Assembly (NCBI RefSeq): GCF_004345245.1
Contig: NZ_SLUQ01000002.1
Location: 1-64,000 of the forward strand
Direction: 5' to 3'
DNA: 64,000 bases
DNA from: Rhizobium sp. BK251
GTDB taxonomy: Bacteria; Pseudomonadota; Alphaproteobacteria; Rhizobiales; Rhizobiaceae
Shown here: piece by piece, positions 23,792 to 34,180 of the stretch
Numbering within the stretch: the first letter of the stretch is position 1
Layout of the letters: each line of letters starts with the position of its first letter
Notes under the pieces: generated by a model
The model's database searches: none
Told to the model about the DNA's origin: nothing
Seen by the model: the letters and a program-made list of their open reading frames with translations, nothing else
Made by a program: the position numbers and the translations under genes

Positions 23792-26745
23792 CAGCCTATC
23801 GCCTTGCCTCCGGCGGTCTTGTCGACCGCGAGAGCGGATTGTCCTTCACCTTCGACGGCAAGCGCATGCGCGGCTTCGAGGGCGACACGCTTGCCTCCGC
23901 GCTCCTTGCCAATGACGAGCTTCTGGTCGGCCGCAGCTTCAAGTATCACCGCCCGCGCGGCATCGTGACGGCGGGGTCTTCGGAGCCGAACGCCCTCGTT
24001 GCCATAGGTCGAGACGCGCGCACCGAGCCGAATACCCGCGCGACCGTCGCTGAGCTCTACCAGGGCCTCACAGCTGCAAGCCAGAACCGCTGGCCGTCGC
24101 TTTCCCATGACATCGGCGCGTTGAACAGCATCCTGTCGCCGTTTCTCGGGGCGGGGTTCTACTACAAGACCTTCATGTGGCCGGCGGCTTTCTGGGAGAA
24201 GGTCTACGAGCCGTTCATCCGCCGCGCGGCGGGGCTTGGCCGCGCCGCGATGCAGGCCGATCCGGACCGCTACGAAAAGGCCTGGGCGCATTGCGAACTG
24301 CTGGTCATCGGCTCGGGGCCCGCGGGGCTGATGGCCGCGTTGACCGCGGCGCGCGCCGGGCTTCGGGTCATCCTTGCGGATGAGGGCTTCAGGCTCGGCG
24401 GATCGCTGCTGTCCGAGAAGGTCGTGGTCGGAGGGCTTGCCGGCGATGCCTTCGCGCGGAGCCTGATCGATGAGCTCCAGAGCTTCGAGAACGTGACGCT
24501 GATGCCACGGACGACCGTTTTCGGCTGGTACGACGACAACGTGTTCGGCGCAGTCGAGAAAGTGCAGAAGCATGTGGCGGTGCCGAGCGGCAGCCTGCCG
24601 GTGGAACGGCTTTGGCGCATTGCAGCCAAGCGGGCGATCCTCGCCTCCGGCGCCGAGGAGCGGCCGCTCGTTTTCGGCGGCAATGACAGGCCGGGCGTCA
24701 TGATGGCGGGCGCGATGCGCACCTATCTCAACCGCTATGCCGTGGCGGCCGGAAAGAAGGTTGCGGTCTTCACCAATGGCGGCTCGGGATACCGCACGGC
24801 GAGTGATCTTGCTGCGCAGGGCATCGAGATCAGCGCGATCATCGACACACGCGGCGGAGGCAGCGACAGGGCGCCGGAAGGCGCGCGCGTCATTTACAAT
24901 GGTACGATCGTTGCGACGAAAGGGCGCCGGCGGCTCTCCGGTGTCATCACCGACCGTTCCGGCTTCGAAGAGACGATCGCCTGTGACGCTCTCGCCATGT
25001 CCGGCGGCTGGTCGCCGGTCGTTCACCTTCTCTGCCAGCGCGGCGGAAAGCCGGTCTGGTCCGATGAGAAGCAGGCCTTCCTGGCGCCTGATGTCGGAGG
25101 GAGGTTCGTCGCGGCAGGTTCCGCTGCGGGCGTGGAAAGTGTTTCCGCCTGCCTCGCCGACGGGATGCAGAAGGCAAAGACGGCAGCGCTCAGTCTCGGC
25201 TATGCGGCCTACGAGGCGAATCTGCCCCAGGTGGAGGGCGAATACGATCCTGCCTTTGCGGCGATCTGGCATATCCCGGGGGCGAAGGACAAAGCCTTCG
25301 TCGACTTCCAGAACGACGTTCATGTCAAGGATCTCGGCTTGGCGTTGCGCGAAGGTTTCGGCCACATCGAGCACGCCAAACGCTACACGACGAGCGGCAT
25401 GGCGACGGATCAGGGCAAGCTCGGCAATGTCAATGCGACAGGCATCATGGCCGGCATGCGGGGCGTCAATCCGGCCACCGTCGGCACGACGACATTCCGG
25501 CCCTTCTATACGCCGGTTTCGTTCGGGGCGCTGGCAGGCACGGCGCGCGGCAAACATGCTGCTCCGGTGCGTCAATCGCCGCTGCATGGATGGGCCAAGA
25601 GGAATGGGGCGACCTTCCTCGAGGCCGGGCTCTGGTATCGTTCCGCCTGGTTTCCGCGGGGCGAAGAGAAGACCCTGCGCGAAAGCGTCGACCGTGAAGT
25701 GAGGAATGTTCGCGAGAATGCCGGTCTCTGCGACGTGTCGACCCTCGGCAAGATCGAGGTCTTCGGCAAGGACGCGGCGGAATTCCTGAACCGGATATAC
25801 AGCAACCCGTTTCTCAAGCTGCCTGTCGGCAGGGCGCGCTACGGGCTGATGCTGCGCGAGGACGGCATGGTCTTCGACGACGGAACCGCAAGCCGCCTGG
25901 GGGACGAGCATTTCTTCGTGACCACCACGACGGCCTATGCGGCGGAGGTCATGTCGCACATGGAGTTCTGCGCGCAAGCGCTCTGGCCGCAGCTCGATGT
26001 CCGCTTCGTCTCTTCTTCCGACCAGTGGGCACAGATGTCGCTCGCCGGGCCGAAGGCACGCGTGATCCTACAGCAGATCGTCGAGGACGACATTTCCAAC
26101 GAGGCCTTTCCCTATCTTTCGGCCGGACAGGTGACGCTCAAGGGCGGGTTGAAGGCACGCCTTTTCCGCATCTCCTTCTCCGGGGAACTGGCCTATGAGA
26201 TCGGCATTCCCTCGGGTTACGGCGAAGCTGTCGCGGATGCGCTGATGGATTCCGGCAAGGATCATAGCATCTGCGCCTACGGTGTCGAGGCGCTGAACGT
26301 GCTCCGCATCGAAAAGGGCCACGTCACCCATAGCGAACTCGATGGCCGCACGACCCCTGATGATGTCGGGCTGGGGAAAATGTTGTCGACACAGAAGACG
26401 GACTTCATCGGCAAGCGGCTTTCGAGCCGGTTCGGCCTGACGGCTGCCGATCGCATCCAGCTTGTCGGTTTGAAGCCGGTTGAGGCGGCAAAGGAGATCC
26501 GGGCGGGTGCGCATCTGCTGAAGGAGGGGGCAAAGCCCTCGACCGCTAACGACCAGGGACATGTGTCGTCTGCCTGCTTCTCGCCGACGCTTGGCCATTT
26601 CATCGCGCTCGCCTTCCTAAAGTCCGGTCGTGAGCGTTACGGCGAAAGGATCGTCGTCTGGGATGGCCTGAGAGGCGAAGAGGTGCTTGCGGAGGTCTGC
26701 AGCCCCATCTTCGTCGATCCCGAAAACGCCAAGCTGCATCTTTGA
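23788..26745 (+). CDS. soxA: Sarcosine oxidase subunit alpha
   Basis: 985 residues, standard length. The N-terminal part has a 2Fe-2S-ferredoxin-like fold without the iron ligands, then an NAD-binding domain with VIGSGPAGLMAALTAARAG near residue 175, and a C-terminal aminomethyltransferase (GcvT-like) domain (AEFLNRIYSNPFLKLPVGRA ... SFSGELAYEIGIP). The last domain binds tetrahydrofolate and captures the formaldehyde equivalent. It is translationally coupled to soxD. Confidence 0.97.
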   Translation: MTAYRLASGGLVDRESGLSFTFDGKRMRGFEGDTLASALLANDELLVGRSFKYHRPRGIVTAGSSEPNALVAIGRDARTEPNTRATVAELYQGLTAASQNRWPSLSHDIGALNSILSPFLGAGFYYKTFMWPAAFWEKVYEPFIRRAAGLGRAAMQADPDRYEKAWAHCELLVIGSGPAGLMAALTAARAGLRVILADEGFRLGGSLLSEKVVVGGLAGDAFARSLIDELQSFENVTLMPRTTVFGWYDDNVFGAVEKVQKHVAVPSGSLPVERLWRIAAKRAILASGAEERPLVFGGNDRPGVMMAGAMRTYLNRYAVAAGKKVAVFTNGGSGYRTASDLAAQGIEISAIIDTRGGGSDRAPEGARVIYNGTIVATKGRRRLSGVITDRSGFEETIACDALAMSGGWSPVVHLLCQRGGKPVWSDEKQAFLAPDVGGRFVAAGSAAGVESVSACLADGMQKAKTAALSLGYAAYEANLPQVEGEYDPAFAAIWHIPGAKDKAFVDFQNDVHVKDLGLALREGFGHIEHAKRYTTSGMATDQGKLGNVNATGIMAGMRGVNPATVGTTTFRPFYTPVSFGALAGTARGKHAAPVRQSPLHGWAKRNGATFLEAGLWYRSAWFPRGEEKTLRESVDREVRNVRENAGLCDVSTLGKIEVFGKDAAEFLNRIYSNPFLKLPVGRARYGLMLREDGMVFDDGTASRLGDEHFFVTTTTAYAAEVMSHMEFCAQALWPQLDVRFVSSSDQWAQMSLAGPKARVILQQIVEDDISNEAFPYLSAGQVTLKGGLKARLFRISFSGELAYEIGIPSGYGEAVADALMDSGKDHSICAYGVEALNVLRIEKGHVTHSELDGRTTPDDVGLGKMLSTQKTDFIGKRLSSRFGLTAADRIQLVGLKPVEAAKEIRAGAHLLKEGAKPSTANDQGHVSSACFSPTLGHFIALAFLKSGRERYGERIVVWDGLRGEEVLAEVCSPIFVDPENAKLHL

Positions 26746-26755
26746 GGATTGCTGG

Positions 26756-27307
26756 ATGACCCCGACGTTCCAGAACACGCACCCGCTGGAAGATCATGTG
26801 TCCGGTTTCGACAATCGGACGAGCCCCGATCACCTCGCGATCCTGCGGCGCCCCGCGATCTTCTCGGTTCTCGCGCATGGCGGCGAGACGGATCAGGCCG
26901 ATGCCGCGCTGAAGGCGCTGCCGGATGCCGTCGTACGAAACGCATCGCCGGGCGAATGGCTCGTCATTTCGGAGACTGTCGGTGCGGAGACTCTTGCGCG
27001 CGAGATTTCGGCGATCGAATGGCCGCTATCCATAGTCGACCAGAGCGACGGCCGCGCCGTGTTGCGCATCAGCGGGCCCAACGTCCGTCGCATTCTCGCC
27101 AAATGCGTTGCCGTCGATCTCCATCCATTGGTGTTTGCCGAGGGGCGATCGGCGAACATGCTGTGCTGCCACGTCAGTGCGAATGTCGCCCGTTTCGGCA
27201 CGGATTCCTTCGAAATCGTCGTCATGCGCTCCTATGCGGGCTCGGTCTTCGAGGAGATCATGGAGATGGGGCGCGAATTTGCGCTGACGGCCGGTTTTTC
27301 CGATTGA
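26756..27307 (+). CDS. soxG: Sarcosine oxidase subunit gamma
   Basis: 183 residues from ATG 26756, 10 bases after soxA. It has the pattern of the gamma subunit (ARFGTDSFEIVVMRSYAGS near the end), a small GcvT-related fold that packs on the alpha subunit. It completes the soxBDAG operon. No terminator is obvious; the next gene begins 228 bases downstream and may share the pathway. Confidence 0.92.
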   Translation: MTPTFQNTHPLEDHVSGFDNRTSPDHLAILRRPAIFSVLAHGGETDQADAALKALPDAVVRNASPGEWLVISETVGAETLAREISAIEWPLSIVDQSDGRAVLRISGPNVRRILAKCVAVDLHPLVFAEGRSANMLCCHVSANVARFGTDSFEIVVMRSYAGSVFEEIMEMGREFALTAGFSD

Positions 27308-27535
27308 GGCGATGGCGCGATCCGGACAATCGTGATGGCGCAAACAGGAATATCGGCTTCGCAGTTCGCTCTATGTGCCCAGGAAAATAGCCACTAGGCT
27401 GCTTCCAGATCTTGCCGATCCAGGCGGAATTTCCAGCTGATTTCAAAGGTATGGAGACCGTCCGGTGGCTTGCGTCGACCTTTTCCTTTGTCAGAGCGAT
27501 AGTGTCCCCAGCGGGCCAACAACCGGAGAGTTCAC

Positions 27536-29962
27536 ATGAAAAGCCATGCCAGGGTCGTCGTCATCGGCGGAGGCGTCGTCGGATGCTCGGTTCTCTACCA
27601 TCTGACAAAATTCGGCTGGAAGGACGTGGTACTACTCGAGCGTTCCGAACTGACCTCGGGTTCGACCTGGCACGCGGCCGGCGGCATGCATACGATCAAC
27701 GGTGATCCCAACGTCGCCAAGCTGCAGAAGTACACGGTCGAGCTCTACAAGGAGATCGAGGAGTATTCCGGCCAGGATGTGGGCCTGCACATGACCTCCG
27801 GCCTGATGCTGGCCGCGACCACGCAGCGCTTCGATTGGCTGAAGTCGATCCTCGCCAAGGGCCGTTACAACGGTCTCGAAGCGACGCTGCTGTCGCCGAA
27901 GGAAGCGCATGAGATGATGCCGCTTCTCGATCCCGATCAGTTCGTTGGCGCGCTCTACGACCCGGTCGAAGGCCATCTCGACCCCTACGGCACGACACAT
28001 GCATACGCCAAGTCGGCGAAGAAGAATGGTGCCGAGATCTATTTGCACACCAAGGTCGAGGACCTGGTGCAGCGCGAGGATGGCGCCTGGCGCGTCATCA
28101 CCAACCAGGGCGAAATCATCGCCGAGCACGTCGTCAATTGCGGTGGCCTCTGGGCGCGCGAAGTCGGCCGCATGGTTGGGCTTGAGCTGCCGGTTCTTGC
28201 CATGGAGCACATGTACCTCATCACCGAGGACATGAAGGAAGTGACCGATTTCAACGCGGCAACCGGCAAGGAGCTGATGCACTGCGTCGACTTCGACGGT
28301 GAGATCTACCTGCGGCAGGAACGGCAGGGTATGCTCATGGGTACCTATGAAAAGGCCTGCCGCCCGTGGTCGCCGCTTAATACACCCTGGGATTTCGGCC
28401 ACGAGCTGCTGGCGGAAGACATCGAGCGCATCACCCCAGAGTTGGAAGTCGGCTTTCGCCACTTCCCCGCCTTCAACAATGCCGGCATCAAGAAGATTAT
28501 CAACGGCCCCTTCACTTTCTCGCCGGACGGCAATCCGTTGGTAGGCCCGGTGCGCGGTCTCACCAACTACTGGTCGGCCTGCGCGGTCATGGCCGGCTTC
28601 AGCCAGGGCGGCGGCGTCGGGCTCGCTCTTGCCAACTGGATGATCCATGGCGATCCCGGCTTCGACGTCTTTGCCATGGATGTGTCGCGCTATGGCGACT
28701 ATGCGACGCTTGCCTACACCAATGCCAAGGTGCGCGAGAACTACCAGCGCCGATTCTCGATCCGCTATCCGAACGAGGAACTGCCGGCCGGGCGGCCGCT
28801 GATGACCACGCCGATCTACGACAAGCTGAAGGCGGCCGGCGCGGTGTTCGGCGCGTCCTATGGCCTGGAGCAGGCGCTGTGGTTCGCTCCTGAGGGCGAG
28901 GAGGACAAGTTCTCGTGGCGGCGCTCGAATGATTTCGACGTCGTTGGCGCAGAAGCCAAGGCGGTGCGCGACAGCGTCGGCCTGATGGAGACCTCGGGCT
29001 TTGCCAAGTACACGATCAAGGGCAAGGGTGCAGAAGCCTGGCTCGACCGGATGCTCACCTGCCGCATCCCTGCGATCGGCCGCATGACCTTGGCGCCGAT
29101 GCTGAAGGAAGACGGCAAGCTGATCGGCGACTTCACGCTCGCCAAGCTGGGCGAGGGGGATTTCCTTCTGATAGGCTCCGGTATCGCCGAGTCTTATCAC
29201 ATGCGCTGGTTCGAGAAGCATCTTCCGGCTGACGGCTCCGTCGAACTGACGGCGCTCGGCGTTGCGCTTCTCGGCCTCTCGGTTGCCGGTCCGAATGCGC
29301 GCAAGCTGATGGAAAAGCTGACGCATCAGGATCTGACGGACAAGGCGTTTCCCTTCATGTCAATCCGCCGCATGGATCTCGGCATGGCGCCGGCGATCGT
29401 GGGGCGCGTCTCCTATACCGGCGATCTCGGCTACGAAATCTGGATGAAGCCGGAATACCAGCGTTATCTCTTCGACCTTATCATGGAAGCCGGTGCGGAA
29501 CACCGAATCAAGCTGTTTGGCCTCCGGGCGCTGAACGCGCTGCGGCTCGACAAGTCTTACGGCAGCTGGGCGCGGGAATATCGTCCGCTCTACGGACCCT
29601 ACGAGGCCGGCCTCGGCCGCTTCGTGGCGTTGTCCAAGGAGGCCGACTTTATCGGCAAGCAGGCGGCTGCAAGGGAAAAGGCGGAAGGCGGCGCGCTTCG
29701 TCTGCGCACGTTCATCATCGTAGCAGGCGACGCCGACGTGATCGGCGACGAACCGATCTACCACAATGGCGAAGTGCGCGGCTGGGTTACTTCCGGCGGT
29801 TATGCCCACGCCTCCGGCGTCTCGGTCGCGATCGGGTATGTGCCAAGGGAGATCGCCGACGAAGCGGAAGGCTGGCATGTCGAGCTTCTGGGCGACCTAC
29901 TTCCGGCACGCCTCCAGCCGCAACCGCTTTTCGATGCCGATGGCTTACGCATGCGGTCTTGA
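27536..29962 (+). CDS. FAD-dependent dimethylglycine/sarcosine dehydrogenase-type protein (DAO + GcvT)
   Basis: 808 residues. The N-terminal DAO domain has VVVIGGGVVGCSVLYHLTK and the flavin-site region SGSTWHAAGGMH; the C-terminal half (from about 430) is an aminomethyltransferase domain (GLEQALWFAPEG ... RVSYTGDLGYEIWM ... LRALNALRLDKSYGSW). This two-domain layout is that of dimethylglycine and sarcosine dehydrogenases. It removes methyl groups from N-methylated glycines, passing them to tetrahydrofolate. Next to soxBDAG it suggests stepwise demethylation of betaine-derived compounds. The exact substrate is not certain from sequence. Confidence 0.88.
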   Translation: MKSHARVVVIGGGVVGCSVLYHLTKFGWKDVVLLERSELTSGSTWHAAGGMHTINGDPNVAKLQKYTVELYKEIEEYSGQDVGLHMTSGLMLAATTQRFDWLKSILAKGRYNGLEATLLSPKEAHEMMPLLDPDQFVGALYDPVEGHLDPYGTTHAYAKSAKKNGAEIYLHTKVEDLVQREDGAWRVITNQGEIIAEHVVNCGGLWAREVGRMVGLELPVLAMEHMYLITEDMKEVTDFNAATGKELMHCVDFDGEIYLRQERQGMLMGTYEKACRPWSPLNTPWDFGHELLAEDIERITPELEVGFRHFPAFNNAGIKKIINGPFTFSPDGNPLVGPVRGLTNYWSACAVMAGFSQGGGVGLALANWMIHGDPGFDVFAMDVSRYGDYATLAYTNAKVRENYQRRFSIRYPNEELPAGRPLMTTPIYDKLKAAGAVFGASYGLEQALWFAPEGEEDKFSWRRSNDFDVVGAEAKAVRDSVGLMETSGFAKYTIKGKGAEAWLDRMLTCRIPAIGRMTLAPMLKEDGKLIGDFTLAKLGEGDFLLIGSGIAESYHMRWFEKHLPADGSVELTALGVALLGLSVAGPNARKLMEKLTHQDLTDKAFPFMSIRRMDLGMAPAIVGRVSYTGDLGYEIWMKPEYQRYLFDLIMEAGAEHRIKLFGLRALNALRLDKSYGSWAREYRPLYGPYEAGLGRFVALSKEADFIGKQAAAREKAEGGALRLRTFIIVAGDADVIGDEPIYHNGEVRGWVTSGGYAHASGVSVAIGYVPREIADEAEGWHVELLGDLLPARLQPQPLFDADGLRMRS

Positions 29963-30016
29963 CCGCAGGGCGGGAATAGCTCGGCAGGTTTCCACTTAGA
30001 CTTTAGTTCATTGCGT

Positions 30017-30056
30017 GGCATTGGCTGGCTAAATTATTGCCAGCCAATGCCGTTTT
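30017..30056 (+). terminator. Rho-independent terminator after the FAD/GcvT gene
   Basis: GGCATTGGCTGGC, a 9-base loop, then GCCAGCCAATGCC and a T-run. A perfect 13-bp stem 55 bases after the preceding stop. Confidence 0.9.
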
Positions 30057-30248
30057 TCTGGTGGGTTTGGTTTCAATTGCGTCACTTTTGTTTGTATTGA
30101 CAAGAATCTGAAACACAAAAACCTTTTGGTCTTCACATTTTCGCGGAAAGCGGTATGGATTGCGCAATATGGGGGCCTTGGCTTCGGGCACTATAAAATC
30201 AAAAATGAGATGCGGTCGGTTTCAGGCTGTATCCAGGGGAAATGATAT

Positions 30249-31151
30249 ATGGAGTATTTTGTCCAGCAGCTCATTAATGGGCTGACTCTCGGATCCATCT
30301 ATGGCCTTGTGGCTATTGGCTATACGATGGTTTACGGCATTATCGGCATGATCAATTTCGCACATGGCGACATTTTCATGCTTGGCGGTTTCGCCGCCCT
30401 CATCGTCTATCTCGTTCTCGTTTCCGTCTTTGTCGGCCTGCCCGTGGCAGTGCTGCTCCTGGTGATGCTTGTCGTCGCCATGCTGATGACGAGCCTGTGG
30501 AACTGGACGATCGAGCGCATCGCCTATCGGCCGCTGCGCGGATCCTTCCGCCTTGCGCCGCTGATTACGGCGATCGGCATGTCGATCACGCTGTCCAACT
30601 TCATCCAGGTCACCCAGGGTCCGCGCAACAAGCCGATCCCGCCGCTGGTGAGCACTGTCTACACGGTCGGTGGACTGTCGATATCGCTGAAGCAGATCAT
30701 CATCATCATCATCACGGCGGTGCTGCTTACGGTGTTCTGGTACATCGTCAACCACACCGCGCTTGGTCGTGCACAGCGTGCGACCGAACAGGACCGCAAG
30801 ATGGCGGCTCTCCTCGGCGTCAACGTCGACCGGACGATCTCGATCACCTTCATCATGGGTGCGGCACTGGCTGCGGTGGCCGGAACCATGTACCTGATGT
30901 ATTATGGCGTTGCCTCCTTCAACGACGGCTTCACGCCGGGCGTCAAGGCGTTCACGGCGGCCGTTCTTGGCGGCATCGGTTCGCTGCCCGGCGCCGTTCT
31001 CGGCGGATTGCTGATCGGCCTGATCGAGTCGCTGTGGTCGGCCTATTTCACGATCGCCTACAAGGATGTCGCGACATTCGCCATCCTCGCTTTCGTCCTG
31101 ATTTTCAAGCCGACAGGTATCCTGGGGCGGCCGGAAGTCGAGAAGGTATAA
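30249..31151 (+). CDS. livH: Branched-chain amino acid ABC transporter permease LivH
   Basis: 300 residues, eight or so membrane helices. The start of the LivH/BraD family pattern is clear (FVQQLINGLTLGSIYGLVAI, GMINFAHGDIFMLGGF), as is FIMGAALAAVAGTMYLMYYG with PGVKAFTAAVLGGIGSLPGA near the end. It forms one half of the membrane channel with LivM. It is the first gene of livHMGF, followed by a small membrane protein and livK, an order seen in Sinorhizobium. The 186 bases upstream after the terminator should carry the promoter. Confidence 0.95.
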   Translation: MEYFVQQLINGLTLGSIYGLVAIGYTMVYGIIGMINFAHGDIFMLGGFAALIVYLVLVSVFVGLPVAVLLLVMLVVAMLMTSLWNWTIERIAYRPLRGSFRLAPLITAIGMSITLSNFIQVTQGPRNKPIPPLVSTVYTVGGLSISLKQIIIIIITAVLLTVFWYIVNHTALGRAQRATEQDRKMAALLGVNVDRTISITFIMGAALAAVAGTMYLMYYGVASFNDGFTPGVKAFTAAVLGGIGSLPGAVLGGLLIGLIESLWSAYFTIAYKDVATFAILAFVLIFKPTGILGRPEVEKV

Positions 31152-31155
31152 CGCC

Positions 31156-32553
31156 ATGGCAAATCCAAGCATTGCTGAAGGCAAGCCGGCGCCCGGTCTT
31201 GTCCAGAAGGGCCTTACGGAAGCCTTCTTCGCCGCACTCATTTCGTTCGGGATGTTTGTTCTCTATGTCGGTCTGAAGACCGATCAGAACATCAGCAACG
31301 AGCTCATCATCGTACAGCGCTGGGGGCTACTCGCGATCTTCGTCGCCGTCGCCGCCGTCGGCCGGTTCGTCATGATCGTCTTCATCGGCCCGCATATCGA
31401 CCGACGCAAGCTTGCGAAGGCCAAGTCAGGCGAACTCGACATCTCGACGGAAAAGAGCTTCTTTCACAGGCACTTCCTGAAGATCGCTCTCATTGCCCTG
31501 CTGCTGTATCCCGTTTTCGTCACGACGATGCTCGGCCCGCAGGGCGCCCTGAAATGGGTCGACAACTTCGGCATCCAGATCCTCATCTACGTGATGCTCG
31601 CCTGGGGCCTCAACATCGTCGTCGGGCTCGCCGGCCTGCTGGACCTCGGCTATGTCGCGTTCTACGCGGTCGGAGCCTATTCCTACGCGCTGCTTTCCAG
31701 TCATTTCGGGCTTTCCTTTTGGCTGCTGCTGCCGCTTTCGGGAATTCTGGCCGCCTTCTGGGGTATTATTCTCGGATTTCCGGTACTTCGCCTGCGCGGG
31801 GACTATCTTGCGATCGTGACGCTCGCTTTCGGTGAAATCATTCGCCTCGTCCTCATCAACTGGACGGACGTGACGAAGGGCACCTTCGGCATTTCGGGCA
31901 TCGCCAAGGCCTCGATCTTCGGCATCTGGAGCTTTGACGTCGGTGCGGCGAACAACTTCGCCAAATCCTTCGGCCTGCCGATGTCTTCGGCCTATTACAA
32001 GATCTTCCTCTTCTACGTCATCCTCGCGCTGTGCATGCTGACGGCTTACGTCACAATCCGCCTGCGCCGCATGCCGATCGGCCGCGCGTGGGAGGCCCTG
32101 CGCGAGGACGAGATTGCTTGCCGCTCGCTTGGCATCAATACGGTTACGACGAAGCTCACCGCCTTCGCGACGGGGGCGATGTTCGGCGGTTTCGCGGGTT
32201 CGTTCTTCGCTGCCCGCCAAGGTTTCGTTTCGCCGGAATCCTTCGTCTTCCTCGAATCCGCCGTCATCCTCGCGATCGTCGTCCTCGGCGGCATGGGCTC
32301 GCTTACCGGCATCGCGATCGCCGCGATCGTCATGGTGGGCGGCACGGAGGCGCTTCGCGAGATGTCCTTCCTGAAGATGATCTTCGGGCCTGACTTCACA
32401 CCGGAACTTTACCGTATGCTGCTCTTCGGCCTCGCCATGGTCGTGGTCATGCTGTTCAAGCCGCGCGGTTTCGTCGGATCGCGAGAACCAACTGCCTTCC
32501 TCAAGATGCGCAAGGCAGTCTCCGGAAGCTTCACCAAGGAGGGCCACGGCTGA
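31156..32553 (+). CDS. livM: Branched-chain amino acid ABC transporter permease LivM
   Basis: 465 residues; the N-terminal 120 residues add two or three helices typical of the long proteobacterial LivM. The core has GLAGLLDLGYVAFYAVGAYS and RLRRMPIGRAWEALREDEIA, the coupling region that contacts the ATPases. The stop overlaps the livG start (TGATG). Confidence 0.95.
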   Translation: MANPSIAEGKPAPGLVQKGLTEAFFAALISFGMFVLYVGLKTDQNISNELIIVQRWGLLAIFVAVAAVGRFVMIVFIGPHIDRRKLAKAKSGELDISTEKSFFHRHFLKIALIALLLYPVFVTTMLGPQGALKWVDNFGIQILIYVMLAWGLNIVVGLAGLLDLGYVAFYAVGAYSYALLSSHFGLSFWLLLPLSGILAAFWGIILGFPVLRLRGDYLAIVTLAFGEIIRLVLINWTDVTKGTFGISGIAKASIFGIWSFDVGAANNFAKSFGLPMSSAYYKIFLFYVILALCMLTAYVTIRLRRMPIGRAWEALREDEIACRSLGINTVTTKLTAFATGAMFGGFAGSFFAARQGFVSPESFVFLESAVILAIVVLGGMGSLTGIAIAAIVMVGGTEALREMSFLKMIFGPDFTPELYRMLLFGLAMVVVMLFKPRGFVGSREPTAFLKMRKAVSGSFTKEGHG

Positions 32554-33428
32554 TGACCCCCGTAACTCAGGCAATGGCCAACGACGTCCTCCTGAAGGTC
32601 GAGCACCTTTCGATGAAGTTCGGCGGCCTCATGGCCATCAACGACTTCTCCTTCGAGGCCAAGCGTGGCGACATCACCGCGCTGATCGGCCCGAATGGAG
32701 CAGGCAAGACGACCGTCTTCAACTGCATCACCGGCTTCTACAAGCCGACGATGGGCATGATCACCCTGCAGCAGCAGAGCGGCAAGCAGTACCTGCTGGA
32801 GCGGCTGCCGGACTTCCGTATCACCAGGGAAGCCAAGGTGGCGCGTACCTTCCAGAACATCCGGCTGTTTTCGGGTCTGACGGTTCTCGAGAACCTGCTC
32901 GTCGCCCAGCACAACAGGCTGATGAAGGCGTCGGGCTATACGGTCCTCGGTCTTGTCGGCATCGGTCCGTACAGGACAGAGGCCGCCGCCGCCATCGAGC
33001 GTGCGCGCTACTGGCTGGAGAAGGCCGATCTGATCGACCGCGCCGACGATCCGGCGGGCGACTTGCCCTACGGGGCGCAGCGGCGGCTGGAGATCGCGCG
33101 TGCCATGTGTACCGAGCCGGAACTTCTGTGCCTGGACGAGCCGGCAGCGGGCCTCAACCCGCGCGAATCGGCTGCGCTGAACGCTCTGCTGCGCAGCATC
33201 CGCGCGGAGAACAACACGTCGATCCTGCTCATCGAGCACGACATGTCGGTCGTCATGGAAATTTCCGACCACGTCGTCGTGCTGGAGTACGGGCAGAAGA
33301 TTTCCGATGGCACGCCGGAGCACGTCAAGAACGACCCGCGCGTCATTGCGGCTTACCTGGGTGTCGAGGATGAGGAAGTGGAAGAGGTGATCGCTACCGT
33401 CGAGCAGCTCGAAGGGGGCAAGAACTGA
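32553..33428 (+). CDS. livG: Branched-chain amino acid ABC transporter ATP-binding protein LivG
   Basis: 291 residues. Walker A GPNGAGKTTVFN, the signature region LPYGAQRRLEIARAM and Walker B ELLCLDEPAAGLNP are all present, in the LivG/BraF arrangement with the long insert (about 100-150) before the signature. It overlaps both neighbours by one base. Confidence 0.95.
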   Translation: MTPVTQAMANDVLLKVEHLSMKFGGLMAINDFSFEAKRGDITALIGPNGAGKTTVFNCITGFYKPTMGMITLQQQSGKQYLLERLPDFRITREAKVARTFQNIRLFSGLTVLENLLVAQHNRLMKASGYTVLGLVGIGPYRTEAAAAIERARYWLEKADLIDRADDPAGDLPYGAQRRLEIARAMCTEPELLCLDEPAAGLNPRESAALNALLRSIRAENNTSILLIEHDMSVVMEISDHVVVLEYGQKISDGTPEHVKNDPRVIAAYLGVEDEEVEEVIATVEQLEGGKN

Positions 33429-34156
33429 TGGCCGGTGAAACTCTTCTCAAGGTACAGGGCGTCGAGACCTACTACGGGAACATCCGCGCCCTTGCCGGCA
33501 TCGATGTCGAGGTGAACAAGGGCGAGATCGTCAGCCTGATCGGCGCCAACGGCGCCGGCAAATCGACACTGATGATGACCATCTGCGGCAGCCCGCAGGC
33601 TCGGACCGGCTCGGTCATCTTCGATGGTCGCGACATCACGCGGCTGCCGACGCACGAGATCGCGCGGCTGAGGATTGCCCAGTCGCCGGAGGGCCGGCGC
33701 ATTTTCCCGCGCATGACAGTCACGGAAAACCTGCAGATGGGCGCGGGGCTGGACAACCTGAAATACTTCTCCGAGGACGTGGAGAAGATATTCACGCTGT
33801 TTCCGCGTCTCAAGGAGCGCCAGAACCAGCGCGGCGGGACGCTTTCGGGCGGCGAGCAGCAAATGCTGTCGATCGGACGCGCGCTGATGGCGCGCCCCAA
33901 GCTCCTCCTTCTCGACGAGCCCTCGCTCGGCCTCGCGCCGCTGATCGTGAAGGGCATTTTCGAGGCGATCAAGAAGCTGAACAAGGACGAGGGGCTGACG
34001 GTGTTCCTTGTCGAGCAGAATGCATTTGCCGCGCTGAAGCTTTCGGACCGCGCCTATGTGTTGGTGAACGGCAAGGTGACGATGGGCGGCTCGGGCAAGG
34101 AGTTGCTCGCCAATCCGGAAGTGCGTGCAGCCTATCTTGAAGGCGGGCGGCACTGA
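33428..34156 (+). CDS. livF: Branched-chain amino acid ABC transporter ATP-binding protein LivF
   Basis: 242 residues. Walker A GANGAGKSTLMM, signature LSGGEQQMLSIGRAL, Walker B KLLLLDEPSLGLAP. Second ATPase of the pair, overlapping livG by one base. Confidence 0.95.
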   Translation: MAGETLLKVQGVETYYGNIRALAGIDVEVNKGEIVSLIGANGAGKSTLMMTICGSPQARTGSVIFDGRDITRLPTHEIARLRIAQSPEGRRIFPRMTVTENLQMGAGLDNLKYFSEDVEKIFTLFPRLKERQNQRGGTLSGGEQQMLSIGRALMARPKLLLLDEPSLGLAPLIVKGIFEAIKKLNKDEGLTVFLVEQNAFAALKLSDRAYVLVNGKVTMGGSGKELLANPEVRAAYLEGGRH

Positions 34157-34180
34157 GGACGATGGACGGGGGAATTTGAC

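Noticed and set aside
23665..25977. A 770-codon open frame on the minus strand
   Set aside because: It is antisense to soxA in a GC-rich gene where the opposite strand often stays open; soxA is unmistakable.
27632..29326. A 564-codon minus-strand frame
   Set aside because: Shadow of the FAD/GcvT dehydrogenase gene; composition is typical of an antisense frame.
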